A DNA stretch of 64,000 nt from Mesorhizobium sp. NZP2298. GTDB lineage: Bacteria; Pseudomonadota; Alphaproteobacteria; Rhizobiales; Rhizobiaceae. Position 1 is the stretch's first letter; each line of letters starts with the position of its first letter. A program made the translations under genes and the position numbers. Below the pieces are notes generated by a model. That model saw only the letters and a list, made by a program, of their open reading frames with translations, did no database searches and was not told the DNA's origin. The stretch covers positions 930,001-994,000 of the forward strand of contig NZ_CP033365.1 of NCBI RefSeq assembly GCF_013170825.1. The letters run 5' to 3'. Shown here piece after piece: positions 45,806 through 55,330 of the stretch.

Positions 45806-47176
45806 CTAAGCAGATGCCAGCGGAAATCCCACCATCACGGCGAGGCCGGGCCGGCAATCGTCAAGGGCGATGGATGCCCCGTGCAGATCGGCGATGGCCC
45901 TGACAAGACTGAGGCCAAGGCCGCTGCCGGGGGTCGAGCGGCTGTGGTCCAACCGGTAGAGCCGCTGAAACACCCTTTCGCGCTCGTCCGGAGGAATGCC
46001 GGGTCCGTTGTCGGCGACGCTGGCGAGGACACGCTCACCCTGGCGCGCCACCGACAATCTGATGGTCGTGCCGGGCGGGCAATGGCGCAGCGCATTCTCG
46101 ACCAGATTGGCGAACATCTGCGTCAACAGTTCCCTGTCGCCATGGATACGGTCCCCGCTTCCGTTCAATTGCGAGAACGACAGCACCTTCCCATCGTCCT
46201 CGGCAACGTCGGTATAGATCTCGGCCATGGTCCGCAGGATCTCATCGAGGTCGACATCGGTAAAGCGGGCCTTGCGCGCGCCGGCTTCGATCTGGGCGAT
46301 CCGCAACAGCGCATCGAAGGTCTCGTTGATCTGATAGCCTTCCGCGCGCGCATCGGCGAGATCGTCGGAGACGTCCTGATCCCGCGCGGCCTTGTCGGCG
46401 GCGCCTTCCAGGATCATTTGCAGGCGGTTGAGCGGCGTCTTCAAATCGTGCGCGATGTTGGTGCTGACCTGTTTCATGCCGTCGACCAGGCCCGACAGCC
46501 GGTCGAGCGCCGCATTGACCTGGCCGGAAACCATGTCGATGTCGTCGCCATTGCCGGTCAGCGGGATGCGGGTGTCGAGCCGGCCATGCGAGACGTCGAC
46601 CATGGTGGCGGCAATGCCGTCGAGACGGCGTTGGACGCGCGAGGCGAGCAAGGCGCCACCGGTGATCGCCAGCCCGGTGATGATCAGGGTTGCCCAGCCG
46701 AAGCTCATCAGCATGATCGTCTCCAGTTCCTCCGTCTCGGACAGGCTGAAGGCGATGGTCAGATTGTTGCCGCCAACCGAGCCGGAATAGGCGCGGTATT
46801 CGGTATCGGGAGGCAGGCCGGGCATTTCGGCCCCGAACATCGAAAAGCCGTCTGGAAGCCCCGCCGCGGTGAAGTTGCCAGCCAGACGGTTGCCGGCCGC
46901 GTCGGTCAGCGAAAAAAGCTGTTCCTTCCTCGGGCTGCGCGTGGAGTGGCTTTGGACGGTCTCCACCAGCTCCTTGAGGTCATTGTCGGCATAGGTTGCG
47001 GCGACGACGGAGTAGGTTTCCTTGATGGTGTCATCGAGTTGCTCGGCAAGATCGGCGCTCATCATCTGGTAGACGATGGCGCCCGCCAGCACGAAGGCCA
47101 GCATGAACAGGAAAGCAAACGTCAAGGCGAGCCGGAACGGCGTGCTGCGCAGCAGGCGGGCCCAGGTTCCGGTCAT
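45806..47176 (-). CDS. Two-component sensor histidine kinase
   Basis: 456-aa membrane kinase. Two membrane segments (LALTFAFLFMLAFVLAGAIV, about 16-35, and TLIITGLAITGGALLASRV, about 163-181) flank a periplasmic sensor of about 125 residues. HAMP follows (RRLDGIAATMVDVSHGRLDTRIPL), then HisKA with His243 in STNIAHDLKTPLNRL, and HATPase_c with NLVENALRH (N box), VADNGPGIPPDER and GSGLGLSLVRAI. The start overlaps the stop of the response regulator gene by 4 bp, so they form one unit. The signal is unknown. Confidence 0.94.
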   Translation of the reverse strand: MTGTWARLLRSTPFRLALTFAFLFMLAFVLAGAIVYQMMSADLAEQLDDTIKETYSVVAATYADNDLKELVETVQSHSTRSPRKEQLFSLTDAAGNRLAGNFTAAGLPDGFSMFGAEMPGLPPDTEYRAYSGSVGGNNLTIAFSLSETEELETIMLMSFGWATLIITGLAITGGALLASRVQRRLDGIAATMVDVSHGRLDTRIPLTGNGDDIDMVSGQVNAALDRLSGLVDGMKQVSTNIAHDLKTPLNRLQMILEGAADKAARDQDVSDDLADARAEGYQINETFDALLRIAQIEAGARKARFTDVDLDEILRTMAEIYTDVAEDDGKVLSFSQLNGSGDRIHGDRELLTQMFANLVENALRHCPPGTTIRLSVARQGERVLASVADNGPGIPPDERERVFQRLYRLDHSRSTPGSGLGLSLVRAIADLHGASIALDDCRPGLAVMVGFPLASA

Positions 47177-47856
47177 GACGCAAGCGGTGCGTGCAGGCTG
47201 TAACCGGTGTTGCGGACAGTGTGGATGAGCTGGGTTTCGAACGGCTTGTCGATCTTGGCCCGCAGCCGGCTGATATGGGTCTCCACGACACTGGTCTTGG
47301 GATCGAAATGAAAGTCCCAGACGCGTTCCAGAAGCATGGTGCGGGTGATCACGCGGCCTTCGCCGCGCATCAGAACCTCCAGCAGGCTGAACTCGCGTGG
47401 CTGCAGGTCGATCGGCTGGCCCTGCCTGACAACGCGGCGCATGATGAGGTCCATTTCGAGGTCGCCGACCCGCAGAACGGTCTTCTGCTCCAACGCCGCC
47501 GGCCGGCGGGCAAGTGCGTTTATGCGGGCGAGAAGCTCCGAAAAGGCGAAGGGCTTGACCAGATAGTCGTCGCCGCCGGCTTCCAGCCCCTCGACGCGGT
47601 CGTCAACGCCGCCGACGGAGGTGAGAAAGATGGCCGGCGTGCGCACGCCGGCGGCGCGGACCGCCTTGACCATTGACAGGCCGTCGAGACCCGGGATCAT
47701 GCGATCGGCTATGATCACGTCATAGGCGCCGCTGGTCGCCGCGAAAAGCGCGTCATGGCCATCGCGCACCAGGTCGCAGACATGGCCGGCCTCGGTCAGT
47801 CCCCTGACGATGTAGTCCGCCGTCCTGTGGTCGTCCTCGACAAGAAGAAGTCGCAT
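47173..47856 (-). CDS. OmpR/PhoB-type response regulator
   Basis: 227-aa regulator. The receiver domain (1-115) has the acidic pocket LVEDDH, the phospho-acceptor Asp51 (DVIIADRMIPGLDG), and Lys in LVKPFAFSELLARI. The C-terminal winged helix is of the Trans_reg_C type (RVVRQGQPIDLQPREFSLLEVLMR, then TRTMLLERVWDFHFDPKTSVVETHISRLRAK). Together with the overlapping kinase it may control the neighbouring COG4705 membrane gene and small exported protein on the same strand. Confidence 0.95.
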   Translation of the reverse strand: MRLLLVEDDHRTADYIVRGLTEAGHVCDLVRDGHDALFAATSGAYDVIIADRMIPGLDGLSMVKAVRAAGVRTPAIFLTSVGGVDDRVEGLEAGGDDYLVKPFAFSELLARINALARRPAALEQKTVLRVGDLEMDLIMRRVVRQGQPIDLQPREFSLLEVLMRGEGRVITRTMLLERVWDFHFDPKTSVVETHISRLRAKIDKPFETQLIHTVRNTGYSLHAPLAS

Positions 47857-47961
47857 TGGCTTATCCGGGTGATTGCCGATATCGGGGACAGGCTATCACC
47901 GGGATGGGTCCGTTCCTAGGACGGTCGAGGAATGGCAAGCCACGCAGCGCATGCCGAAGCC

Positions 47962-48756
47962 TCAATCCGATTCCAGGAGGATCTCGTCGGCATCGTCGGC
48001 GGTTCTCTTCAATGTCATGTAGAGAACCAGGGCGATGATGCAGCCGAGGAAGATCACGCTGGTAAAGGTGGTGCCGAAACCAAGACCGCCATATTCGGCC
48101 GGCTGCGACAGCAAGTCGCCAAAGGACGCGCCAAGCGGCCGCGTCAGGATATAGGCAAGCCAGAAGGCCAGGATAGCGTCCAGATGGAGGAGATAGTAGG
48201 CAAGTGCGATGAATGCGATCACGCCGCCGAACAGCAGGCCCGTGGTCAGATAGCCCATGTCGAAGCTTTCCGCGACCAGGTCGCCGGCGGCGGTGCCGAG
48301 CGAGAAGGTGAAGAGGATCGCCAGCCAGTAGAAGATCTCGCGCCTGGTCGTGAAGATGGTGTGGATCGAGAGCGTCCGCTCGCTGGCGTACCAGACCGCG
48401 AACGTCGCCGCGAGCACCACGCTGAAGGCAATCGTGGTGGTCTGCAGGCGCACGCCGAAATTGTCGACGAGGTTGTCGGTGATCAGCGTGCCGACGACGC
48501 TGATCAGCACCACCGCCAGCCAGTAAGCCCAGGGCACGTAGCGTTTCTGCGCGAACTGCAGGACAAGGGCAACGACCAGAACGCCGGTCATGATCAGCGA
48601 TGTAGCGGTCAGCCCGAGCCCGAGGTTGACGGCCAGATAGTCGGCCGCCGTCTCGCCCATGGTCACCGCCATCAGCTTGATCAGCCAGAAATCGAGGGTG
48701 ACGTCCGGGACCCTGTTCTGGCCCGGCCCGGCGGGCTGATTGTTGCTGGGGAGCAT
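47962..48756 (-). CDS. COG4705-type multispanning membrane protein
   Basis: 264-aa protein with about seven or eight membrane segments, opening with VPDVTLDFWLIKLMAVTMGETAADYLAVNLG, the typical COG4705 phrase. Further segments include AYWLAVVLISVVGTLITDNL and REIFYWLAILFTFSLGTAAGDL, and an acidic DDADEILLESD tail. No function is established. The ATG at 48756 with an AGGAC site is preferred over earlier codons. The gene precedes the two-component pair by 105 bp on the same strand, so it may be its target or part of its sensing path. Confidence 0.85.
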   Translation of the reverse strand: MLPSNNQPAGPGQNRVPDVTLDFWLIKLMAVTMGETAADYLAVNLGLGLTATSLIMTGVLVVALVLQFAQKRYVPWAYWLAVVLISVVGTLITDNLVDNFGVRLQTTTIAFSVVLAATFAVWYASERTLSIHTIFTTRREIFYWLAILFTFSLGTAAGDLVAESFDMGYLTTGLLFGGVIAFIALAYYLLHLDAILAFWLAYILTRPLGASFGDLLSQPAEYGGLGFGTTFTSVIFLGCIIALVLYMTLKRTADDADEILLESD

Positions 48757-48898
48757 GGCTGAAGTCCTGAGGTTGATGGTCGTGGCGGGATGAAAGCGCA
48801 TCGCGAGGGATTCATGCGATCCGCCCCTGTGACGCGTGTCCTTCTCAATCGCCCGCAAACCCTCGGATGATGCCAGAGGGTGCTTTGGACGGCATGGA

Positions 48899-49156
48899 TT
48901 ACTTGCCCATGACCTTCATGGCCTGGGCGAAGAAGTCGTCGGCGCGCTTGCCGTCATCCGCGTTGCAGCGTTCGATGCCCTTGGTCTCCAGTTCCGAGAC
49001 CTTGTTCTTGTCCGCGTCGTTGAGCTTGGTCGCTGCCTGCGCCGCGCGCAATGCCTTCAGCGTTTCCTCGCAAGGCGCGGTGGCCGCGAAAACAAGGGAA
49101 ACCGGACCGGATGCGGCGACGAGGCCCAATGCGACCGCAAGTGCAAATTTCCTCAT
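48899..49156 (-). CDS. Small exported protein, unknown function
   Basis: 85-aa protein with a Sec signal peptide (MRKFALAVALGLVAASGPVSLVFAA, cleavage after VFA). The mature 60 residues are helical and charged (CEETLKALRAAQAATKLNDADKNKVSELETKGIERCNADDGKRADDFFAQAMKVMG), with two Cys that could pair. The ATG at 49156 is the signal peptide start. It belongs to the same strand as the COG4705 and two-component genes and may be a periplasmic partner. Confidence 0.75.
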   Translation of the reverse strand: MRKFALAVALGLVAASGPVSLVFAATAPCEETLKALRAAQAATKLNDADKNKVSELETKGIERCNADDGKRADDFFAQAMKVMGK

Positions 49157-49421
49157 GAAACCATTCCCTGTCCGATGCCAATGGTCCGGCTGCCGTAAAC
49201 TGAAGCCGGCCCCAAAATGGCGGGCTGGCATTCGAACGATAGGGAAGCGACTTCACTCCAGCCTGTCCGGCGGCTTACAAATTCGTAAGAATGGACATGG
49301 GCCGTGCAAAAGGTCTTTACGAACCTCGCGCGCTGCGCTGATAGAAGCCAGCGCCTTGTATCCGCCATCAATGGCGTGCCCCAGTGCCCGAACCTGAAAT
49401 CCGTGCCCCAGGAAAACCCGA

Positions 49422-50057
49422 ATGGCCTATGCTTCCCTCAAGCCGGTTTCGAAGGCGTTCGTCCAACGCAAACGGCTGATCTTCGTGCGGGTGGCGGCGG
49501 CGCTGGCGGTGCTGCTCCTGTTTCTCACCAAGCCGGCGCTCACCGAGGGCTCGGAAAGCCACGAAGCCCTCGAATTCTTCGGCCTCTGCCTGGTGCTGGT
49601 CTGCGTCGCCGGCCGGCTCTGGAGCATTCTCTATGTCGGCGGCAAGAAGAACGAGGAGCTGGTTTCTACCGGCCCGTTTTCCATGAGCCAGAACCCGCTC
49701 TATTTTTTTTCGACGGTCGGCGCGGTCGGCATCGGTTTGCTCTATGGCTCGCTGGTGGCGGCGGCAATCCTTGGCCTTGCCAGCTTTCTCATCTTCCGCG
49801 TCACGGCGCGCAAGGAAGCCGAATATCTCCTGGGCAAGTTCGGCCCGGCCTATGCGACCTATATCAAGGCGACGCCCAGGTTCTGGCCGAACCCACTGCT
49901 CTACCGCGACATTGACGAGCTGCAGTTCTCGACGCGCGCGCTCAAGCGCACCTTCTATGACGGGCTCTATTTCCTGGCCATCTTTCCGGCCATCGAGCTG
50001 ATCGAGCATTTCCGGGAGACGGGCATGCTGTTCCCGGCCTTCGTCACCCTCTACTGA
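49422..50057 (+). CDS. Isoprenylcysteine carboxyl methyltransferase-like membrane protein (ICMT/PEMT type)
   Basis: 211-aa protein with three or four membrane segments (FVRVAAALAVLLLFLTKPAL, LEFFGLCLVLVCVAGRLWSI, and GIGLLYGSLVAAAILGLASFLIF). The family motif of this SAM-binding fold is seen in STGPFSMSQNPLYFFST and KEAEYLLGKFGPAYATYIKATPRFWP. Bacterial members methylate phospholipids or small hydrophobic thiols and carboxylates; the substrate here is not known. It is convergent with the FAD oxidoreductase. Confidence 0.83.
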   Translation: MAYASLKPVSKAFVQRKRLIFVRVAAALAVLLLFLTKPALTEGSESHEALEFFGLCLVLVCVAGRLWSILYVGGKKNEELVSTGPFSMSQNPLYFFSTVGAVGIGLLYGSLVAAAILGLASFLIFRVTARKEAEYLLGKFGPAYATYIKATPRFWPNPLLYRDIDELQFSTRALKRTFYDGLYFLAIFPAIELIEHFRETGMLFPAFVTLY

Positions 50058-50084
50058 CCCGCCATTAACCGGCTAATCTTCCGG

Positions 50085-51389
50085 TCACGCGGCGCTTCGG
50101 CTGTCGAGCAACTTGTAATACTGGCTGAAGGCGAAGACGCCGACCTTGCGCAAGGCATGCAGCGCATAGCGGTCGGGTGCGGTGACCGGGAATGGCAGGT
50201 CGGCCGGCGCGGTGCCCAGAGCAAGATCGGCAAGCAGCCTGCCTGTCGTCGTGCAGGCGGCAACACCGCGTCCGTTGCAGCCAAGTGCGGTGAACAGGCC
50301 AGGCGCCAGCATGTGGATATGCGGCATCGTGTCCTTGGTGATCGCAACCTTGCCGCTCCAGACGAATTCGACCGGCGCGCCGGCCGCCTGCGGGAAGATG
50401 CGGGCGAGGGCGGCCTTCAGGGGCGCCGCATCGTCCATGGTCGGGTTGTCGTCGACCGGGGAGCGGCCCCCCATCACCAGCCGGCCTTCATGGTCGAGGC
50501 GGAAATAGAGCAGGAGCCGCCTGGTGTCGGCGACGCCCTGGCCGCCCGGCAGGATGGTGCGGCGCAGCGCTGGCGCCAGCGGCTGCGTGGCGATCTGGAA
50601 GCTGGTCACCGGGATGACGGTCTGGCGCAGCCCTGGCCACAGGTTCCCGGTGTAGGCGTTGGTGGCCAGCACGACCTGTCGCGCACGGATCGAGGATTGT
50701 CCGAGATCGATCACCCACTGGTCGCCATCGCGGCTGAGGCCAAGCGCCGGCGAACGCGCAAGCACCGTGGCGCCCTGCGAGATGGCGGCGGCGGCCAGGC
50801 CGCGCGCGTAGCTCAGCGGCTGCAGCACGCCGCCGCGCGGGTCGAACCAGCCGCCATGATAGGCCTCGGGCGCCGAGCCGGTGAGATCGGCCATTTGCTG
50901 GCGGTCGAGCAGGCGCGCCTCGACGCCCCTGTCGCGCCATTGCCGGAAGCGGGGCGTCACGATGTCCGAAAAAGGCTTGGGTCCATGCGCGCCCTGGATC
51001 CAGCCGCTGCGCTCGGCGTGGCAGTCGATGCGGTACTTCTCGATGAGATCGAAGACCAGATCGCCGCCGGCGCCAAAGGTCCTGGTGATGGCGCTGCCCA
51101 ACTTCCGGCCGAACTTGGCTTCGAGCGTGTCAGGATCGTGCTTCAGCCCGGCGATGATCTGCCCGCCATTGCGCCCGGAAGCGCCCCAGCCAGGTTCGCT
51201 GGCCTCCACCACGATCACCTTCCTGCCGGCCTGCGACAAATGAAGGGCGGCGCTCAAGCCCGTATAGCCGGCGCCGACAATGGCGACATCGGCCACGGCA
51301 TCGCCTTTCGCCCCGGCATAGAGCGGGGCGGGGGTAGCCGTCGCCGCCCACAGGCTGGCCGGCAGGGCTTGGGGTGCGTCAACAGGCAT
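50085..51389 (-). CDS. FAD-dependent amine/amino-acid oxidoreductase (DadA/PuuB-like)
   Basis: 434-aa DAO-fold flavoprotein with DVAIVGAGYTGLSAALHLSQAGRKVIVVE (about 30-58) and the PuuB-like SEPGWGASGRNGGQII, then KVAITKDTMPHIHML and GCNGRGVAACTTTGRLLADL at the C-terminus. Relatives oxidise gamma-glutamylputrescine, N-methyl amino acids or similar amines. It lies 108 bp after a spermidine/putrescine-type binding protein gene, the last of the minus-strand operon. It probably acts on the imported amine or its CoA-linked product. Confidence 0.88.
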   Translation of the reverse strand: MPVDAPQALPASLWAATATPAPLYAGAKGDAVADVAIVGAGYTGLSAALHLSQAGRKVIVVEASEPGWGASGRNGGQIIAGLKHDPDTLEAKFGRKLGSAITRTFGAGGDLVFDLIEKYRIDCHAERSGWIQGAHGPKPFSDIVTPRFRQWRDRGVEARLLDRQQMADLTGSAPEAYHGGWFDPRGGVLQPLSYARGLAAAAISQGATVLARSPALGLSRDGDQWVIDLGQSSIRARQVVLATNAYTGNLWPGLRQTVIPVTSFQIATQPLAPALRRTILPGGQGVADTRRLLLYFRLDHEGRLVMGGRSPVDDNPTMDDAAPLKAALARIFPQAAGAPVEFVWSGKVAITKDTMPHIHMLAPGLFTALGCNGRGVAACTTTGRLLADLALGTAPADLPFPVTAPDRYALHALRKVGVFAFSQYYKLLDSRSAA

Positions 51390-51497
51390 GTCTTCTCCGG
51401 CGAGGTCGCGCGATGCGCCGCTTCAACCGCGGGCGCGGTCCTTGGGCCGATGCTCCGGCGTGGCGAGTTTCGGATCAGCCACGCCGGTCGGCGCGGT

Positions 51498-52550
51498 TCA
51501 CTGCAGCATCAGCTGGTTCCACTTTTCCTCATAGGCGACCGAATATTTGTCAGCTTCGCCCTCGTTGAGGATCAGCATGTCCTTGATGTTGTCGGGAGCC
51601 ATGACGAGGATCTTCTTCGTGTCGGCATCGGCGCCCGATGTCGCGCTGCTCAGCACCGGGCCATAGGTCCTGAGCGCGAGCAGCTTCGCCTGCTGGGCTT
51701 CTGCGAGCGCGAAATCGATCGCTTCATGCGCCAGTTCGACATTGGGCGATCCCTTGGGGATGGCCCACCAGTTGGCCCAGGCGATGCCGTCCTTGTAGGT
51801 GAAGCCGACGGGCGCGCCTTCGGCCTCAGCCGCCAACATGCGGCCGCTCCAGGCCGAGGACATAGCCAATTCTCCCGACGAAAGCAGCTGCGGCGGCTGT
51901 GCGCCGCTGCCCCACCAGACCGTGACGTGGGGCTTCAGTTCCTTGATCTTCGCCATCGCCATGTCGGCCTTCTCGGTCGTGTAGGGAAACACTTCCGAGG
52001 GTTTTACGCCTGCGGCGAGCAGGGCGGCTTCGTAGTTGTAATAGAAGTAGCGGTAGAGGCCGCGCGGCCCGGGGAAGCGCTTCACGTCCCAGAAGTCGGC
52101 CCAGGATTGCGGGCCGGCATCGGGAAACGCCGTCTTCGACCAGCCGATGATCGTGGCGCCGGTCGAGGTGGCGATGCCGTTGGGGGCGACCCATCCCTTA
52201 TCGAGTGCCGCGGCGTTGGGGACCTTCGAGACGTCGATCGGCTCGAGAAAACCTTCATGACCGCCTTGCCACACGGTGCGGCCGCCTAGGTCGACAAGAT
52301 CCCACTCGACCGCCTTGGCCTCGACCATGGCCTTGATCTTGGCTGTTTCGGTTGGCGAGGTGTTGATCACCTCGATGCCCTTGAGCTGGCCGAAGGGATC
52401 GATGAACGCCGACTTTTCGGCATTCGACAGGGCGCCGCCCCAGGATGTGAAGGTGAAGGGCCGGCCGGCCGCGCTGGCCAGCCGGGGAAGACCCGTCGCG
52501 CCGGCCAGCAGGCCGCCCGCTGCCGTCAGAAGGAAAGTACGCCTATGCAT
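51498..52550 (-). CDS. ABC transporter substrate-binding protein, spermidine/putrescine type
   Basis: 350-aa periplasmic binding protein (PotD/PotF-like) with a Tat-like signal HRRTFLLTAAGGLLAGATG. FTFTSWGGALSNAEKSAFIDPF and EWDLVDLGGRTVWQGGHEGFLEPID are typical of the SBP_bac_6/8 type. GGAGAAAG lies before the ATG at 52550. The start overlaps the ATPase gene by 8 bp. It carries the substrate of the operon; ligands in the family include polyamines, GABA-like acids and opines. Confidence 0.9.
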   Translation of the reverse strand: MHRRTFLLTAAGGLLAGATGLPRLASAAGRPFTFTSWGGALSNAEKSAFIDPFGQLKGIEVINTSPTETAKIKAMVEAKAVEWDLVDLGGRTVWQGGHEGFLEPIDVSKVPNAAALDKGWVAPNGIATSTGATIIGWSKTAFPDAGPQSWADFWDVKRFPGPRGLYRYFYYNYEAALLAAGVKPSEVFPYTTEKADMAMAKIKELKPHVTVWWGSGAQPPQLLSSGELAMSSAWSGRMLAAEAEGAPVGFTYKDGIAWANWWAIPKGSPNVELAHEAIDFALAEAQQAKLLALRTYGPVLSSATSGADADTKKILVMAPDNIKDMLILNEGEADKYSVAYEEKWNQLMLQ

Positions 52551-53655
52551 CAGCTTTCTCCGTTTTGGTGGGTTTGGGTGGGAAATGAGGAACCGCCCGG
52601 ACATGGCCAGGTTTCCACGAGACATGGACCCTGGCGCCGGCCTGCAATGTCCGGTCGGTGATCTGCCGGGCGGCGAGCGTCTGGCCGCTCTCCAGCCGCA
52701 AGGTGAGCTGGGTCAATTCGCCGAGATAGATCACCTCGACGATCTCGGCGGCAACGCCTTCGCCGCCGCGGCCAAGCTCGACATGCTCGGGCCGGATCAG
52801 CAGCCGCGCCGGCTCGCCCGGCGCCGTTCCCGGCGCCGCATCGACGGCGATGGTCTTGCGGAACGCCTCGACATCGACCGAGGCCTTGCCGTCCGATGAC
52901 GAGAGCACGCGCACCGGCAGCAGGTTGGATTCGCCGATGAAGCCGGCGACGAAGGCGTTGACGGGACGGTCGTAGAGGTCGTCCACCGTGCCCAATTGCT
53001 GGATCCGGCCGCCGTCCATCACCGCGATGCGGTCGGAGAGCACCAGCGCCTCTTCCTGGTCGTGGGTGACATAGATCGTGGTGCGGCCGAGCCTCTGGTG
53101 CAGCCGGCGCAGTTCGAGCTGCACTGAGCGGCGCAGCTGCTTGTCGAGCGCGCCAAGCGGCTCGTCCATCAAAAGTACGTCGGGCTCGATGACCAGCGCG
53201 CGGGCCAGCGCCACGCGCTGCTGCTGGCCGCCCGAGAGTTGCTGGACGGGCCGGTCGGCAAAGCCGTCGAGCCGCATCAGCGCCAGTATGTCGGTGACCC
53301 GCCTGGTGATGTCGGGCTCGGGCAGCCGGCGCACACTCAGGCCATAGCCGACATTCTCGCCCACACTCATATGTGGAAACAGCGCATAGTTCTGGAACAC
53401 CATGCCGATGTTGCGGTGGCGGGCGGGCATGCGGGTGACGTCGCGCTCGCCGATGTGGATCTCGCCCGCCGTCGGCTCGATATAGCCGGCGGTGAGGTTG
53501 AGCAGCGTCGTCTTGCCCGAGCCGGAGGGTCCGAGCAGCGTCAGGAATTCGCCGGATGCCACATCGAGGTCGGTCGGCTCCAGCGCCCGAAAGCTGCCAT
53601 AGGTCTTCGACACGCCGGCCAGGCGCAGCGACTGTCCCGAATGGATCGCGGTCAT
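52543..53655 (-). CDS. ABC transporter ATP-binding protein, PotA type
   Basis: 370-aa ATPase. It has Walker A LLGPSGSGKTTLLNL (about 40-54), the Q-loop GMVFQNYALFPHMSV, signature LSGGQQQRVALARAL, Walker B VLLMDEPLGALD and H-loop YVTHDQEEAL. A TOBE domain at about 280-360 (LLIRPEHVELGRGG) is typical of PotA/CysA importers. The ATG at 53655 overlaps the permease gene by 4 bp. The open frame continues upstream in a nonsense reading and is ignored. Confidence 0.95.
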   Translation of the reverse strand: MTAIHSGQSLRLAGVSKTYGSFRALEPTDLDVASGEFLTLLGPSGSGKTTLLNLTAGYIEPTAGEIHIGERDVTRMPARHRNIGMVFQNYALFPHMSVGENVGYGLSVRRLPEPDITRRVTDILALMRLDGFADRPVQQLSGGQQQRVALARALVIEPDVLLMDEPLGALDKQLRRSVQLELRRLHQRLGRTTIYVTHDQEEALVLSDRIAVMDGGRIQQLGTVDDLYDRPVNAFVAGFIGESNLLPVRVLSSSDGKASVDVEAFRKTIAVDAAPGTAPGEPARLLIRPEHVELGRGGEGVAAEIVEVIYLGELTQLTLRLESGQTLAARQITDRTLQAGARVHVSWKPGHVRAVPHFPPKPTKTEKADA

Positions 53656-54452
53656 CGGCTCGGGCTCCCGGATTTGCGGCTGAAAATTTGCGCCAGCGCG
53701 AACAGGACGATGGCCAGCGCGATCATCACCGTCGCGGCGACAGCGATGACCGGCGTGAATTCGAGCCGGATCGATTCCCAGATCTTCACCGGCAGCGTTT
53801 TCGAGGCATAGCCGGCCATGAACACGGCGATGATCACTTCGTCGAAGGAGGTGATGAAGGAGAAGATGGCGCCACCGACGATGCCTGGCGTGATGTTGGG
53901 CAATGTGACGGTTCGGAAGATCCGCCATGGGCCGGCGCCAAGGCCGGCGGCGGCACGCAGCCAGTTGTCGTCGACGGCGCGCAAGGCGATGCCGACATTG
54001 ATGACGACGAAAGGCAGCGCCAGTATGGCATGGCCGAGGCTCATGCCCAGGATGGTGCCGCTCAGGCCGACATCGAGCGCGCTGCGGTAGAGCGCCACCG
54101 CCGTGACGATGACCGGCACGATCATCGGCGCCAGGAACAGGCCGGTGACGAGCGTGCGCAGGCGGCCGTCGATGCGGCGCAGGCCGATTGCCGCCAGCGT
54201 GCCGAGCACGACCGCGATGATCGTGGCCAGCGTGGCGACCTCGACGCTGTTGAGAAGCGATGTGCGCCATTCCGGATCGGCGAGGAAGCGCTCATACCAG
54301 ATGCCGGACCATGCGCGCGGCGGCAGATAGATGAAGCTCGCCTTGTTGAAGGAGGCCGGCACCACGGCAAGGATCGGCAGCACGAGGAAGGCGAGCACCA
54401 GGCTGGCGCCGGCGTTGGCTGATACGCGGAGCAGGAGCGGCAACCTGTTCAT
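53652..54452 (-). CDS. ABC transporter permease, PotC type
   Basis: 266-aa inner-membrane permease with six segments. The EAA-like loop for ATPase contact is RAAAGLGAGPWRIFRTVTLPNITPGIV (about 172-198). The first segment is ASLVLAFLVLPILAVVPASF. The ATG at 54452 overlaps the other permease gene (4 bp), so the two permeases are made in matched amounts. Confidence 0.93.
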   Translation of the reverse strand: MNRLPLLLRVSANAGASLVLAFLVLPILAVVPASFNKASFIYLPPRAWSGIWYERFLADPEWRTSLLNSVEVATLATIIAVVLGTLAAIGLRRIDGRLRTLVTGLFLAPMIVPVIVTAVALYRSALDVGLSGTILGMSLGHAILALPFVVINVGIALRAVDDNWLRAAAGLGAGPWRIFRTVTLPNITPGIVGGAIFSFITSFDEVIIAVFMAGYASKTLPVKIWESIRLEFTPVIAVAATVMIALAIVLFALAQIFSRKSGSPSR

Positions 54453-55330
54453 CGTGCGAACAGCCCCCTCTCGATCGGCAGCAGCCGGGCGGTCAACGCC
54501 ATCAGCACCAGCACGATGGCGAGCAGTGCCAGCGAGCCGGCGGCGGCGAGCGACCAGGCAAGGCGGTCGTTGACAAAGCTGGCGATCAGCATCGACAGCG
54601 TGATGGCGTTCGAGCCGCCAAGCAGGGCAGGCGTAATGAAGAAGCCGAGCGACAGCAGGAAGACGAAGGTCGCGCCGCCGGCAAGGCCGGGCAGGCAGAG
54701 CGGCAGATAGATGCGCCGGAAGGTGTCGGCGAGGCTGGCGCCGAGCCCATCGCTTGCCAGCAGCAGGCGGCGGTCGATGCGGACCATGGCGCCGTAGAGC
54801 GGCAGGATCATGTAGGGCAAGAGGATGTGGATCATGCCGACCAGCACGCCGACATTGTTGAACAGCAGTGCCAGCGGCGCGTCGATGATGCCGCTCGCCA
54901 TCAACAGGCGGTTGATCGGCCCGTTGCGCTCCAGAAGCAGCATCCAGGAGAAGGTGCGCACCAGCACCGAGATCCAGAAGGGAAACAGCACACCGTAGAG
55001 CGCGATGCCGAACCAAACACCCTCCAGGCGCGACAGCACATAGGCGACCGGCCAGGCGAACAGCACGCAAAGTGCCGTCACCATGATTGCGACGACAAAA
55101 GTGTTCCACATCACCTGGCGGTAGACCGCGCTTTCGGTCAGCACGGCGAAGGTCGCGAACGGTCCGGCCGGGTCGGTGAAGGCCAGCGAGAAAAGCCGCG
55201 CCAGCGGCACCACGAACAGCAACGCCAGCACGATCAGCGCCGGGCCGAGCAGGCATGCGGTCTCGACATGCCGCCGTGACATCGTCACGGTTCGCCCCTT
55301 CATCTCCGGCAGGGTACCTGTTACCGTCAC
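54449..55330 (-). CDS. ABC transporter permease, PotB type
   Basis: 293-aa permease. It has LLGPALIVLALLFVVPLARLFSLAF (about 27-51) and the EAA-like loop ASDGLGASLADTFRRIYLPLCLPGLAGG. The start may be GTG at 55330, which overlaps the acyl-CoA dehydrogenase stop, or ATG at 55303 or 55282. It forms the membrane pair with the PotC-type subunit. Confidence 0.92.
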   Translation of the reverse strand: MTVTGTLPEMKGRTVTMSRRHVETACLLGPALIVLALLFVVPLARLFSLAFTDPAGPFATFAVLTESAVYRQVMWNTFVVAIMVTALCVLFAWPVAYVLSRLEGVWFGIALYGVLFPFWISVLVRTFSWMLLLERNGPINRLLMASGIIDAPLALLFNNVGVLVGMIHILLPYMILPLYGAMVRIDRRLLLASDGLGASLADTFRRIYLPLCLPGLAGGATFVFLLSLGFFITPALLGGSNAITLSMLIASFVNDRLAWSLAAAGSLALLAIVLVLMALTARLLPIERGLFAR

